64,000 nt of DNA from Neocallimastix lanati (nom. inval.) (GCA_016946835.1 JACVTC010000150.1:64001-128000), one strand, 5' to 3'. Shown: positions 35,615-48,645, counted from the stretch's first letter. The notes: generated by a model from the sequence alone, not told the origin. Numbers and translations: made by a program.

Positions 35615-36202
35615 ATTTCCAATAGATGTTATTTTATGTATATATATATCTTTTTTTTTTTTTTTTTTTTTTTTTTATATTTTATATTTTATATTGAATC
35701 TTAATAACAATTAATTTTTAAAAGTAAAACTATTATTCTATAAAATCCAAATTTTTAATATCCATTAATATATCTAATATATATATTATTGAAGAAGTTA
35801 AATTAAAATGAATTAGTTATTAAAATATATATAATCAAAAGATAAATAATAATGTGAAATAGGAAAAAGAAATTAAGTTTTTTTTTTTTTTTTTTTAATA
35901 CATTAAACTAATAGAAAGAATAATTTTCTTTATTAGATAAATCAATAAAAAATATTTTCTTGAAAATATCAAATCAAAGGATTTCAACTATATAATATTA
36001 ATATTCTATTTCAAGATTATTTTTAATCTTTTCTTTAAATTAACATACTAATAATAAACATAAATTATAATATGATTACTAACATTTTCTTATATAATAT
36101 TGGCATTTATAATTTAATTATCATTATTACTTTTAAAATTTATTAAACAATTAAATACTTTTTTATTTATTGATTTATTTATTTATTTAAATAATTTATT
36201 AT

Positions 36203-36206
36203 TATA

Positions 36207-36272
<66 letters not shown>
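36203..36272. repeat. (ATT)n trinucleotide microsatellite
   Basis: Over 20 consecutive copies of ATT. Confidence 0.9.
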
Positions 36273-36370
36273 GTAATTTAAATTTAATTAATTATTTTAT
36301 TTCTAAATTTATATAAATAATAAATTAATTTTTGAACTTTTCCACATTTTACAATTATCAAAATTTGGAA

Positions 36371-36463
36371 AAGTAATAAATAATAAATAATAAATAATAA
36401 ATAATAAATAATAAATAATAAATAATAAATAATAAATAATAAATAATAAATAATAAATAATAA
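36371..36463. repeat. (AATAATA)n heptamer array
   Basis: About 13 copies of the same 7-bp unit seen at 30780-31170. Confidence 0.85.
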
Positions 36464-39134
36464 ATAAATAATTGCTATTTATTTAATAAAAATAAAATAA
36501 TTGAAAGTTGACATTATATATAATGATAATAAATATAGATTAATATTTTAATATGTTAAAATAACACAGAATATATATTAAAAAGAAAAAGAAAAAGAAA
36601 AGGAAAAGGAAATGGAAAAAAGAAATAAATTATAGATGATATAATTGAACCTATAGCATAACAAAAATTTAATAAATAAAAATGATGAATTTATATTTGA
36701 ATTGAAAAAAAAGAATATATGAAATAAAATAAAATAAAATAAAATAAAATAAAATAAAAATAAAAGAATATAAAATTTAATTAAAACTTAATTTAATAAT
36801 AAAATTAAATAAATATACGATTTAGTTTGTAATTCAAATAAATGAAGTGTAACGTAATTAAAAAATAAAAAATGATAATAAAAAATAATATAAAATAAAG
36901 TTGTAATGTATTTGTAATTATTCATTTTTTGTAGATGTAATGAAGAAAGAAATAATATTTTAATTAAAACTTAATTTAATAATAAAAAATGAATAAATAA
37001 ATAAAACATTCTAGTTTGTGATTTTTAATTTAAAAAAAAAAAAAAAAGAGAAAAAAGAGAAAAAAAAATTTTTTAATAATGAGTGATAAACGTTTTAAAG
37101 AAATATAATATTATAATATTAATCATTTTAAGTAAAACAGTCTTTTTTTTTTTATTTTGGAGTTCTAATAGTTTTTATGAAATATTTAAATTAAAATATA
37201 TATATTCTTTGTTCACATTTTAGAGTGATCTTTATTATCTTTATTATAGTGTATTAGTTTTTATTATTTAATCTTTAATTATTATTATTGTAATCTTTTG
37301 ATAATTAATTTTCATTCCAAAATTTTATTGATAGTTCCATTATATTTTTATATTTAACCTTTTTTGTTTACTATTTAGTAAACTACTAATTAAATTATCA
37401 TTTTAAGAAGGGTGATCATCAAGATTTTCAAAATCTGATTTTTCGGATTATTTAGACATAAATATCATCATTAAATATAAAATTTTAATATGGTGGAAGA
37501 TACATTAATAATTCTTTACTACTAAATATGAGATTTTTTCATTTCAAAATAATCTATAGGATACAATCTTTATATGTATAAAGATTACTTGATCATTATC
37601 TTATTGCTTTGTATTATTATCTACAAAAATTAAATTTAATAACATTTTATAAAAAAAAAAAAAATGTACGTTAAAAATGTTCAAAATATTATCAAAATAC
37701 TATATCTATTTTATCTTTTTTAAAATTTTCTTAAACTCTTTTTATAATTTATGAATTAATGAAATAATATAACAATTAAAATATTATAGTGTTTATAATA
37801 ATATAGTGATTAAAATAATATAGTGTTTATAATAATATAGTAATTTAAAATTCAAATATTATTAACAAACAATTTACAACCAATATCATATTAAATTATA
37901 TAACAATTATATTATTTATGGCTCCTATTCATATTATATATATATTTATTTATTTATAATATTTATATATATTTATTAATTATTCTATGTTATTCGTTAT
38001 ATATACATATATATACACTTATACTAATATAATAGGATTACGTCTATTATAAAAATACTTAGCACCAAATTAATATATACTATATAATATATTAAAAATA
38101 TTGAAATATTTAAAAATTGATTTTTTTATTATATAGTAATATATATAAATTTATTATATTGAAATATATATAATATTGAAATATATTTAAATGATTATTA
38201 TATAGTATATATATACTAAAATAATAATAATGATGATAAAACTATTTTAAAGTGTGATAAAAAATTAGTGTTAATAATAAATATTAATAAATTTTATTAA
38301 ATATTAAGAACTTCATAATATGACATTTTATTTTTTTTATTTTTAATAAATAAAATAGAATATAATAAATAAAATATTTTTATTTTAAAAAAAAAAATCT
38401 ATATAGTTTATTTCAAATCTCATTCTAGTTATAGAAATTCCTTTTAAAAATGAATCATTTATATTTTTTATTGATGCTTATCAAAAATATTTTTTAATTA
38501 TTTTTTACTTTTTTTTTTTTTTTTCCTTACTTTGTATTCTGTAAAGAATTTCATATCCGAAATTAACGAATTTCTTTAAACTAGATATTTAAATATATTA
38601 GAATATTTATTATATTATAAATTATACTATAGTATATATTAAATTAAAAAAATAAATATAATTTTAATGTGCATACATATATAATTATATTATTTAAATA
38701 CATTTATAGTTTAAAAAATTATTTTTTTTTTTTTTTTTTTTTTTTTTCAAATTGAACATATATATTTATATATATATTTTAATAATAATTTTAACCTAAT
38801 GTTATATTGCACCATAAAATTAATAACTACTTAACCCTAAGTATATTTTAATTATATGATTTATTATATTAAAGAAAAGTCTTTTGCAGCAAAAACTATA
38901 TATATAAATTATAATTATATATATATTTTAGAAATTTATGATAAATTAAAATAAATTATATAAATACTTTTACCTTGCCTCTTCCTTTTTTTTTTTTTTT
39001 TTTTTTTTTTAACTTTTATTTTTATTTTATTCAAAATTTATCTTTTATTTAAGAAACTTAACGTTTCATTCTTTTTATTGCTTTAATTTATTATTAAATA
39101 ATATTATATAAGTAAACATAGAAAAATATTAATA

Positions 39135-39564
39135 ATGAAATTACATTATTTATTCAATTTATTTTTAATTGTGACCCCTTTAGTTTTATCATCTGGTTAC
39201 GAAGACATTGATAAATCGTTCTTAAAAAATGTAAAGAAATGTACTGCCAACAAGGAAGGAATAATTATCCAATTGTAAATATTTAACAGAGCTATAATGA
39301 AAATTTTATTTTTATATCAAAATAATATATAAAATAATATATATAGTTTTTTTTTTTAAAATGAATATGCTGAATATAGTAAATTTTTATTTTTATTTTT
39401 TCTTTCATATTTTTTTTTATAGAGACATTTCAAATATGTATAATGAACCTTTAAATGAAACTGAAGTTAATAAATTATTATCATATAATGATCTTATTGA
39501 ACTGTATGTTTTTTTTTTCTTAAATATAGTACCAAAAGAATTAATTATAACTTTTTTTTTATTG

Positions 39565-39604
<40 letters not shown>

Positions 39605-40575
39605 AAATTTATAATACTTTTTATCGTAATATCATAAAAATAACAATAATATTAAAATTAAATATTATATATGTTTTCAATAAGTTCATACACAATTTTA
39701 ATGGATGACGGTGTATATGAGATTCCTGAACATCCGGGTTACATAGAAATTCCAAAAGCTATTAATAATTTAAAAAATATAGAAAATTTGTAAGTAACAA
39801 TACTTTAAATTTAATTATTATTTTAAATTATATAAAATATATAATTGGTGTAATAGTAATTGTTATTAATTAACTATTAGCTATTATTTAATTATTATTA
39901 ATTAATATTATTAAATAATACTGATGTTTATAATACTAATATTATATCACTTATTATTTGATTATTATTGCTGTGCTTTGTTATTATTATTATTATTATT
40001 TTATTTTTTATAGGAAAATAGAATTTCAAAGTTATCTTCATCCATGTTCATCGGATTGTCATATTGAAGGTGTAACTACAATGGGAAATAATGTTTTAAA
40101 GAATTTAAGAAATTTAAAATCTCTGTAATAAATTTACTAACATATAACAGTCTTCCTTATTTTAATTCAACTATTTTTATGTTCAATAAATTAATTTTTT
40201 TTTTTTTTTTTCTTTAAAATATATTTATTTTATTTCTTTTATCTTTATTTATCTTTATTTAAATTAATTTTAGATATTTACGTGGAATTGTGATTTCTCA
40301 AGATAACATTAATGAAATTGCTACTCTAGCTAATTTGGAAGATTTGTAAATTTTTTTTTTCTTTTATAACAATTTCTTACTTTTAATCCTTTCTAATCAT
40401 TAATTTATTTTAATTAATTTATTAATATATTAATATATAATATATTTTTTATAATTTGATTGTACTATTAAGACATTTTTGTATTGCCATTTAGATAATT
40501 CCATAAATTATAGTTCCTTGGATAATCTTAAAAAGCTAAACAAATTGTAAATATTTATATATTTTAAATATATCA

Positions 40576-40620
<45 letters not shown>

Positions 40621-41188
40621 ATTTTTTAATTTATATAAATAAATTACATACCATAGTAATGATTCCAATTCTTTTTCTTCATTATTTTATATATTTATAT
40701 TAATAGAGGTATCGAAAACGTTCCTTTAGAATATGTCAGTAAAGATAATATTTTTTCAAATGATATTCCTAAGGGATTAATCATAGCTAATAAAAATATT
40801 AAAGAATTGTATTATCATTATTATTATTATTATTTTTTTTTTTTTTTTTAATTGATCTGTCAATAATTAAAAAATATTCTTTGTTTTGTTATTATATATT
40901 AAATTTATTTATTTAGAACTATGATGATAGATGCTGTTAAAATTACAAAGAATGAATTACCCAATCTTGAAAAATTGCAAAATTATTATTTTAATAAATA
41001 AACTGATTTATATTTAATATTACTAAAGGAACATTATTTAACAAACAACTATATATATATAATAAAATGATTTTTTATATAAAAAAAAAAAAATGATAAT
41101 TTAAAAGAAAACTTTCATGGTACTATGATTCTGAAAATGATTTTGATTCAAGTTTTGTTGAAGATCTTGATAAGCTAACTGATTTGTA

Positions 41189-41255
<67 letters not shown>

Positions 41256-42351
41256 TAAGCATTTATTTTTAAAAAAATGAAATATATCTAATCTTTTTAA
41301 ATATTAAAAATTGGTTATATTAGGGAATTCACTTTCCGTGGTAATTATGCTGGATTCGGTGATGAATATGTATACAGTAATATTAATGCCGATTTATCAA
41401 AATTAAAAAATTTAAGATCATTGTAAGAAATTCATTTAAATTAATTATAAATATTATTATATTAAATATTGTTGAATGCTATATTTTAATTTTATAAAAT
41501 TTTAATCATTTAAATTAATAATATTAATTTTTTTTTTTTTTTTTTATTATTATTATTATTTATTTTAAAATAAAAAATATATAAATTAAAAAAAAATTAA
41601 TAGAGCTATATCTTTTATGAATATTACCCCAAAATTAATGGATAATATTGTTAATATTCCAAATTTAGAGAAAATGTAAGATATATTTCTGAAATTTAAT
41701 TATTATTATTATTATTATTAAACTTAAGAAATATTGTTTGTTTTTATTTTTATTATTATTAAATTTTTTTATATTTTTCATATATATATTAAACATGAAA
41801 AAATGATAATTATATTATTATATTTTATTATTAAAATATATATATATATATCGTATATATATATTTATTATAGAGATTTTAAGAATAATAAAATTATTGA
41901 TGAAGAGTATGATGAAAAATTAAAAAAGTTAAATGAAAAAATGAAAAATCGTTCAAATACTACTACTACAATTACTAAAATAAAAACTACTACTAAAACT
42001 ACTATTAAAACTACTACTACTACTACTGATACTACTAAAAAGGTAGAACCTACCGTTCCTAAAGGTAGATGTGGTGTAAAGTATGGTAATGCTAAATGTC
42101 CATCTGGTGAATGCTGTAGTAAACATGGATGGTGTGGTAAATCATCTGACCATTGTGGTTCTGGATGTCAAAGTGAATTTGGCAAATGTAATTCTAATTC
42201 TACTTCAGAACAAAAAAAAGGTAGATGTGGTGTAAAGTATGGTAATGCTAAATGTCCATCTGGTGAATGCTGTAGTAAACATGGATGGTGTGGTAAATCA
42301 TCTGATCATTGTGGTTCTGGATGTCAAAGTGAATTTGGTAAATGTAATTAA
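39135..42351 (+). CDS. Secreted leucine-rich-repeat protein with two C-terminal CBM18 chitin-binding modules; 12 exons
   Basis: Exons: 39135-39274, 39423-39503, 39685-39789, 40014-40124, 40274-40345, 40514-40546, 40707-40808, 40917-40976, 41108-41185, 41324-41422, 41604-41675 and 41874-42351; product 476 residues. All eleven introns are phase 2, and ten internal exons are multiples of 3. Ten donors read GT after TT or CT/AT; intron 8 uses GC. Residues 1-20 are a signal peptide (MKLHYLFNLFLIVTPLVLSS). Each middle exon encodes one leucine-rich repeat ending in motifs such as NLKNIENL, NLRNLKSL or KLKNLRSL. The last exon carries a charged helix, a Thr-rich linker and two CBM18/hevein-type modules of about 42 residues with eight Cys each (CGVKYGNAKCPSGECCSKHG). 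The protein should bind chitin or a chitinous wall extracellularly. Exon 6 is abnormally short (see findings). LRR plus CBM18 is confident; the role is inferred. Confidence 0.85.
42060..42348 (+). repeat. Tandem duplication of the CBM18-coding unit
   Basis: Units at about 42064-42189 and 42220-42348 encode identical 42-residue modules and differ at only two synonymous sites seen by eye (GAC/GAT in SSDHCG and GGC/GGT in EFGKCN). They are separated by a short Asn/Ser/Lys linker. The near identity indicates a very recent duplication or gene conversion. Confidence 0.9.
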
Positions 42352-42789
42352 ATTTGATAAAAAGTTTTTTTTTTTTTTTTTTTTTTTTGAACTCTTCAAG
42401 TATAATTCAGAAATATGTATCAAGGTTATCTACTTTCATACATACTGCATTTATATGTTTATGAGCATAAAAACATACTAAATGAATCATACTAAATAAA
42501 ATAAATGAAAATAAAATGACCAAATTTTAGGAAAGAGAATATAACACCATATCAAAAGAAAAGAAAAGAAAATATAGTACATTTAAAAAAGAAATTTTAT
42601 ATAAAGATTAATGATATTTTATTAATAAATGAATAGGAATATTTTTAAAGAAATATATTATTTTATATTAATAAGTATCAATATATAATTAGTTGTATTT
42701 ATGAATGATTAAAATCAATTATTTTTATTTTTTACTTTTTTTTTATATTATTATTATTATTATTATTATTATTTTATTTATTTATTAAT

Positions 42790-42828
<39 letters not shown>

Positions 42829-43132
42829 TTTTAATTTTTAATTATAAATCTATTATGAAACTTCTTTTAAAAGAAAGAAAAAAAGAAAAAATAATAATTA
42901 CATTAAATATAAATGATATAAATGATAAATATTATTATCAATAAATAATATAAATAAAAATAAAAATAATAAATATAGTATTAAAAAAAAAAAAAAAAAA
43001 AAAAAATTATAATTTAAAATTTGTTTAATCAACAGTAAAAGATCTTTTTATTTTATTTTATTTTATTTAAACTCGCAATACTTTTATTTAAAGAACAATT
43101 AAAATCATTTGTAAACTGTATTAAAATATATT

Positions 43133-43179
<47 letters not shown>

Positions 43180-43695
43180 CAAATTGTTTATGAAAAGTCG
43201 GATATAGCTATAAAATAAGGTATTAAAGGTACTGACAATGATAAATCAAAATTCATTCCTAGAAGAACTTTATTTTCATCTTACCTGTAAATATACTGTA
43301 AACATAGTCTAGGATTTAATTAGATTTTTTTTTTTTTTTCTTTTTTTTTTTTTTTTAAAAAAGATAGGCATAGTAAGTACAGCAATACCACTATTTCCCT
43401 TAGAAAATGGTAAAGTTACAGAAATTTATCTCAATGGTTGTCCAATGTTATGTGGTAAAAAAAAGGGGGGGAGGGGACTAGGATCAATTATTTATTTATT
43501 CATCCATGCACTAGATATTTGAATGTTTCCACTTTTTTTTTTTATTTTGTTTAAAAGTAAAAATAAAGAAATATAACTATCCACATTCGAAATTTGCTGC
43601 ACACTATTATATTTTTATATTTAAGTATAAACTGATTTTCATTACGTATATAAAGCAAAAGGAAAAAAAAAAAATATGTAATAATATATTTAACA
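42352..43695. other. Intergenic with a coding-like relic
   Basis: Mostly AT microsatellite and homopolymer DNA. Plus-strand bases about 43376-43455 read STAIPLFPLENGKVTEIYLN followed by GCPMLCG, a non-repetitive protein-like stretch bounded by a T tract and a G run with no start or continuation. It is probably a relic exon of an unknown gene, conceivably linked to the PI-PLC-like fragment just downstream. Confidence 0.4.
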
Positions 43696-43715
43696 ATGAT
43701 GATTTCATTATTTGC

Positions 43716-43751
<36 letters not shown>

Positions 43752-43923
43752 TATATATATATCATTAATTAATAATGCTATTGCAGATGACGATAATATT
43801 GATTCGCATTGGGTGGAATATCTCGATAAAACACTTAAAAACTCAATGCAATCAAGAATCCAAGGTACTCATGATAGCATGATAGTGGTATCTAATTTTA
43901 TCTTTAAAAATTCTTATCCATAA
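43696..43923 (+). pseudogene. Truncated PI-PLC X-domain-like fragment
   Basis: The 75-codon frame begins with a start and signal-peptide-like residues interrupted by a T tract that reads as poly-Phe. It then gives DSHWVEYLDKTLKN and RIQGTHDSM. GTHDSM is the hallmark of the first part of the phosphatidylinositol phospholipase C X-domain, where the His is catalytic. Family members normally have a Pro before Gly-Thr; here it is Gln. After about 10 more residues the frame ends and none of the rest of the roughly 280-residue domain can be found downstream, only T tracts. It is therefore a fragment or dead copy. Family call moderate; non-functionality likely. Confidence 0.55.
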
Positions 43924-44015
43924 AATTTAACAGTTTTTTTTTTTTTTTTTTTTTTTTTATTCAACATTTTTAATGAATATTATTATGTGTATGAATCAAA
44001 AGATAGATAATTTAT

Positions 44016-44058
<43 letters not shown>

Positions 44059-44616
44059 CTGTTAATTATATTAGAGAAAAATGAATAAGATTTATTTACA
44101 CACATTAATGTTAATAAATTAATTAATAAATTTCTATTTATTTTAATACAAGAATAAATAAATAAAGATTAAAGTTCGCAATAATTGCGGCTATAAAAAA
44201 AAAAAATCTATTTATTTTAAGATATACATTAATATAACCTTAAAATAAATAATACTTTAAATAATACATATTCATAACATTTTTTTTTTTTTTTTCTTTT
44301 TAGACAGGAAAGACATATTCATAACATATATATTATTAATATTGAAATAAAATTAATTAAACTTTGTATATATATAGATATTTATAGATTTTTAACACAG
44401 ACACACACACACATATATATATATGACATTTTATATATTAATTAATGATTGAAATTTATTTTAATTTTTTTAGAATTTAATTTTTAATTGTTAGATAGTT
44501 TTTTTTTTTTTTATTATTTGAATTTATCAAATTATTAAAATGATTGTTTTAATAAAATAAATAATTAGTTAGTTATTACTTCATATTCTCTTTATTATTA
44601 TTATCTATTTGTTTAT
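43924..44616. other. Intergenic AT-rich DNA
   Basis: Contains long T tracts (about 43933-43958 and 44018-44058) and a short (AC)n run near 44400. The part next to 44616 would hold the 3' UTR of the cupin gene. No other feature seen. Confidence 0.6.
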
Positions 44617-45090
44617 TTAATATGCCATATATTCAAGTTCTTCAGAATACTTTGGGAATTTTTCTTTAATTTCTTTTTTATCAACAAGTCTGAATCCTTC
44701 ATAAGTGAAATTAGGAGTAGTAGCACAAGAAATAAAGGTATAACCATCTGATTTTAAGTTTTCGGCACCAAAAATGGCACCCTTTGGAATAAGTACCATG
44801 GCTGTTTGACCATTTTCAACATCATTTCCTAATAAAAATTCTTCTTTTCCTTTTTCTTCGGTGAGCATTATTACTTTCAAACCACAACCTTCATGGAAAT
44901 ACCAAATTTCATCACAATCAATTTGATGGAAATGAGAAATTTCTCCTTTATCAAGTAAGAAATAAATACTACCAGCAAGTGGTCTTCCGTCTTTTTCAAA
45001 TGGAGCAGTGTAATGTTCAGTGAACCAACCACCTTCTGGATGTTGTTCTAAATTGTAACACTTTTTTAATACATCTGTTCTGTTACTCAT
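44617..45090 (-). CDS. DUF985-type cupin protein
   Basis: This 157-residue single-domain protein matches the DUF985 (Cupin_5) pattern throughout. It has the N-terminal LEQHPEGGWFTEHY motif, then SIYFLLDKGEISHFHQIDCDEIWYFHEG with the clustered His/Glu residues that line the cupin pocket. MVLIPKGAIFGAE and CATTPNFTYEGFRLVDK follow. The length equals the family norm and the frame has no introns. Known members are small beta-barrels resembling the yeast YML079w protein and bacterial homologues; their substrate is not settled, with sugar or nucleotide-sugar ligands suspected. No signal peptide is present, so it is cytosolic. It is intronless and compact, a type often shared with bacteria, so horizontal acquisition is possible but not shown. 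Confidence 0.9.
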   Translation of the reverse strand: MSNRTDVLKKCYNLEQHPEGGWFTEHYTAPFEKDGRPLAGSIYFLLDKGEISHFHQIDCDEIWYFHEGCGLKVIMLTEEKGKEEFLLGNDVENGQTAMVLIPKGAIFGAENLKSDGYTFISCATTPNFTYEGFRLVDKKEIKEKFPKYSEELEYMAY

Positions 45091-45575
45091 TATTTTTTTA
45101 TTGTGTAATGAATTTCAAATTTCCTGATAGTATAAAAAAAATCTATTTATTAGAATTTATGTAATAATAATATTATTATAATAATATAAAATAAAAAAGT
45201 TTGTTAATTACATATTTTAATTTTATTTAAATGAAATGAAATTAAAATAATAATAAATAATAATGATCAATTATAAGTTTACAATAGATAATTAACATCA
45301 ATCTTTAAAATTTGATGGATTATTAATATCATTAATAACTTTTTTATTATTCATTTTTAATTTTGATAATAAACATTCAGAATTATGAATTAATTATAAC
45401 TTTATATTTATTAGTTTATCATAATTTATAATTGTACATAAAAATTGTTATTTCAATTTTATATTTTAATAACATACTTTTTTTTATTTATTATTTAGAT
45501 TACAAATTTATTATAAATATGTGTTTTTTTTTAAAAAAAAAAAATATGAAAAAGTAATAAAAAAATTTATTTATT

Positions 45576-45627
<52 letters not shown>

Positions 45628-45834
45628 TATATATTTATAAATTATTTTAAACTGATTCTAAAAAGAAAAATTTCCTCTTGTAATACATTTGCTAACATTT
45701 ATTAAATTAAATATAAATATTTTATTCAATCCTAACAAATTTACATAATTAAAACTTTTGTTACTGTAATTGATGTATTTTTAATTGATTAAATTTAATA
45801 TTTTAATCTTTTATTTATATTTAGAAGTGGAAAA

Positions 45835-46089
45835 CTTTGACTTTCCAAGGTAGGTATGTATGTAATGAAGTACCAATATTGTAAAACTTGGTACTACTAC
45901 CCTGCCTTATTGCATATATAAATGACTCATGAATTTTTTAAATTGAATTCAAAGAATTCTCATGAACAATCAAACGAGGTTCTATCCTGACTGTTTTGAT
46001 CTCACCCTTTGACCATTCTCCAAGATTATCCTCACAAGATGTTTTTACGGAATTTGGTGGTTAGGGTTACAGGTTAAGTATTTCCCTCT

Positions 46090-46120
<31 letters not shown>

Positions 46121-46390
46121 CTAAATCTCCAAAATAATGTAGACAAGAAAACTTTCTTAACTGTGGGCCTAAGAGGGTTACATAATCATTGTCATTCAAT
46201 ATATTTATGAGGGGGATTATTATCATTTAGATACATATCATATGTCCATGTAGATATATATTCTACTTAAGTGATATAGATATATTCTACTAAATTGCAA
46301 TATTTTTTGACCTATACATATTTGCCAAGGGAGTTAACTCATTGGGTTAGGCTATATTGTAAATTGAGTCGTAAAAAAAAAAAAGTTTTT
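45835..46390. repeat. Second copy of an old dispersed repeat
   Basis: A block of higher-complexity sequence ending in an A tract near 46375-46384. Its part at 45998-46045 (CCCTTTGACCATTCTCCAAG and onward) aligns with 20335-20385 at about 80 percent by eye. It has no coding frame. A SINE-like or degenerate retroposon origin is possible; boundaries are uncertain. Confidence 0.4.
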
Positions 46391-48417
46391 TGTTCTTTCC
46401 TTATTAAAACTAAATAAAAAAGTATAATTTATGATATATATATAAATATCTCTTAATTATTAATATAATTGTTATGTAGAAATTCAATTATTATTATTAT
46501 TATTATTATTACATAGCTAGAGATAATATTATATGCACTAAACTTTCATTTATATATTAATAATTCTATTTATTTATTTATTTATTTATTTATATATATA
46601 TTTATTTTCTAATACAGATAATTAAATATTCATTAATTATTATAATACAAAATCAGTACAGGATATTAATATTTGAATAATTAAATAAAAATATTAAAAA
46701 ATCAATATAAATAATTTTAATTAAATATTTTATTAATTAAACTTCATGTTATAAAAATAGAGATTATGATGATATAAGAATTTTAAAAATGATATTAAAC
46801 AATACAATATATATATGTATATTTTTTTTTTATAAAAAAATTCTTATAAATCTTTATAATGATAAAACCAAAAATAAAAATATCTCTTTAAATTTTAAAT
46901 AAATTAATAAATTAATATTTTTATTTTTAAATTCTAAAATTATACAAAATTTATATTATTTTTATGATTATTTTTATTTTAAATTCTGATTTTAATTATA
47001 AATCAATTAAAGAAATAATATTTTATGAAATCTCCAGCTTTTGAAATTGACTGTTATAATATATTGTGTTTAAATTTAATTTCAAATGATAAAAATGGTA
47101 ATAATAAAATCCTTTTGAATGAAGAATGATAAAAAAAAAAAAAAAAAACAAGCTTTAATGTTTTACAATTGTTGTATAGATTGATTTATAATCATACTAT
47201 ACTAACTCTGATGACGAATGAGGTTTTTAAAATGATAAATAATTTATCTTTAATTAAATAAAAAGATATAAGTTTATTATGATAACTATTTCATTTATAA
47301 GTATTTTATAAAATAAAATTAATTATTATAGTTGAAAAAAAGCTCTTATAGATATATATTTAAATTATATAATTATATATATAAAAAAAGAAATAAAATG
47401 TTCAAAAATTGTTTAATTTTTTTAAACATTAAAACAATTAAGCTTTTTTTTCTCTATTAATTATCCTTCATTAAAAATATAGTCTCATTAATAATTTAAA
47501 TGTATTTTAAAATCTTAAATATGTATTTTTATTTCTAACATCAAAAAATGAAATTTTGTTTAGAATCAGGATTAGACTAATACGATATAGACATTCCCAA
47601 ATTATATTTTAATATATAAAATTGTAAAGTATTATATATTATTAATACTTATATTCTTCTTTTTTCAACAAAACAATTTAAATAATTTGAAATATTAAAA
47701 AGTATAATGAAAGATTACACAAACTTTATTAATATATAATAAATTATTTAATTTATAATTTACAGTTGATAAACCTTTTAAATATTTTGTTACACTGACT
47801 CCCATTAGGTGATAAGCTATTAGATTTATTAATATCATATAAGTATTATTTGATATTAATTCAATTAATTAATACAAATATAAACTTTAATAATAATTAA
47901 AAAGTAATGTAATATAATACTTAAACATAAATTTATTTTGTTAATTTGTTTATTTTTTTATTTTTAATATTTATAATTCATATTTTTTTTTTTATAATGT
48001 TTAATGTTATTATTTTTTTTTATTTTAATTTCTATTCTAAATATTTTAAATAGTCAATGGACATCTTAAACGCAAGTTCTTGACATAATTAATAAATTAT
48101 TGATAGTGTGATAAATAAATATATATAAATATAAAAAAAAAATTTTTTTAATCATCTTAACATTATTATTAGAGGTCATTATTAATTAAATAAATTTATT
48201 CATAAATTATTAAATAAATTTTATAAATAATTAATAAAAGTTCTCCCTAAAAGGATAGAACTATGTTAAATCATATGATTACTTTAAATAATAAAATGTA
48301 AATGGATTATGACTCATTTCTTCTATTTAAATTGATATAAACTAATATGTTTTATAAAATTTCAGATAATACTTATTATTTTTGTAATAAAGAAGAATAA
48401 AATACTATTATCATTTT

Positions 48418-48449
<32 letters not shown>

Positions 48450-48489
48450 GAATTTTATATATATATATATAACAATAGTAATAGTAAAA

Positions 48490-48645
48490 TTAATAAAATA
48501 AAATAAAATAAAATAAAATAAAATAAATAGTAGAAATATGAATATAAAGTGCAGATAAAATAAAATAAAATAAATAGTAGAAAAATAAATAGTAGAATAT
48601 TAAATATAAAGTACAGATTAAATAAAATAAAATAAAATAAAAGGA
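48490..48645. repeat. Composite minisatellite, second locus
   Basis: (AAAAT)n blocks alternate with degenerate copies of the spacer seen at 20885-21242 (ATAGTAGAAATATGAATATA then AAGTGCAGAT, and AATATAAAGTACAGATT). The copies here are more diverged and one is truncated. Confidence 0.75.

Larger units (their letters stand above)
35615..39134. other. Intergenic AT-rich DNA with microsatellites
   Basis: No gene recognised over about 3.5 kb. The stretch contains an (ATT)n array, a heptamer array and T tracts near 38726-38746 and 38988-39010. A patch around 37390-37620 has somewhat higher complexity but stops in all frames. The last few hundred bases would be the promoter region of the LRR-CBM18 gene. 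Confidence 0.6.

Noticed and set aside
40473-40513. Using the upstream acceptor for exon 6
   Set aside because: Gives a 74-nt exon with in-frame stops; the 33-nt exon from 40514 keeps phase with all neighbours.
41734-41873. Upstream 5' extension of the last LRR-CBM18 exon
   Set aside because: Hydrophobic AT-rich translation of intron DNA; the acceptor at 41872-41873 and conserved phase show the exon starts at 41874.
46060-46076. GGTTAGGGTTACAGG, telomere-like word
   Set aside because: Only about two imperfect TTAGGG units in the middle of other sequence; no array.
47030-47128. 33 coding-like codons in the large intergenic region
   Set aside because: Too short, no splice context and no family; left as a possible relic only.
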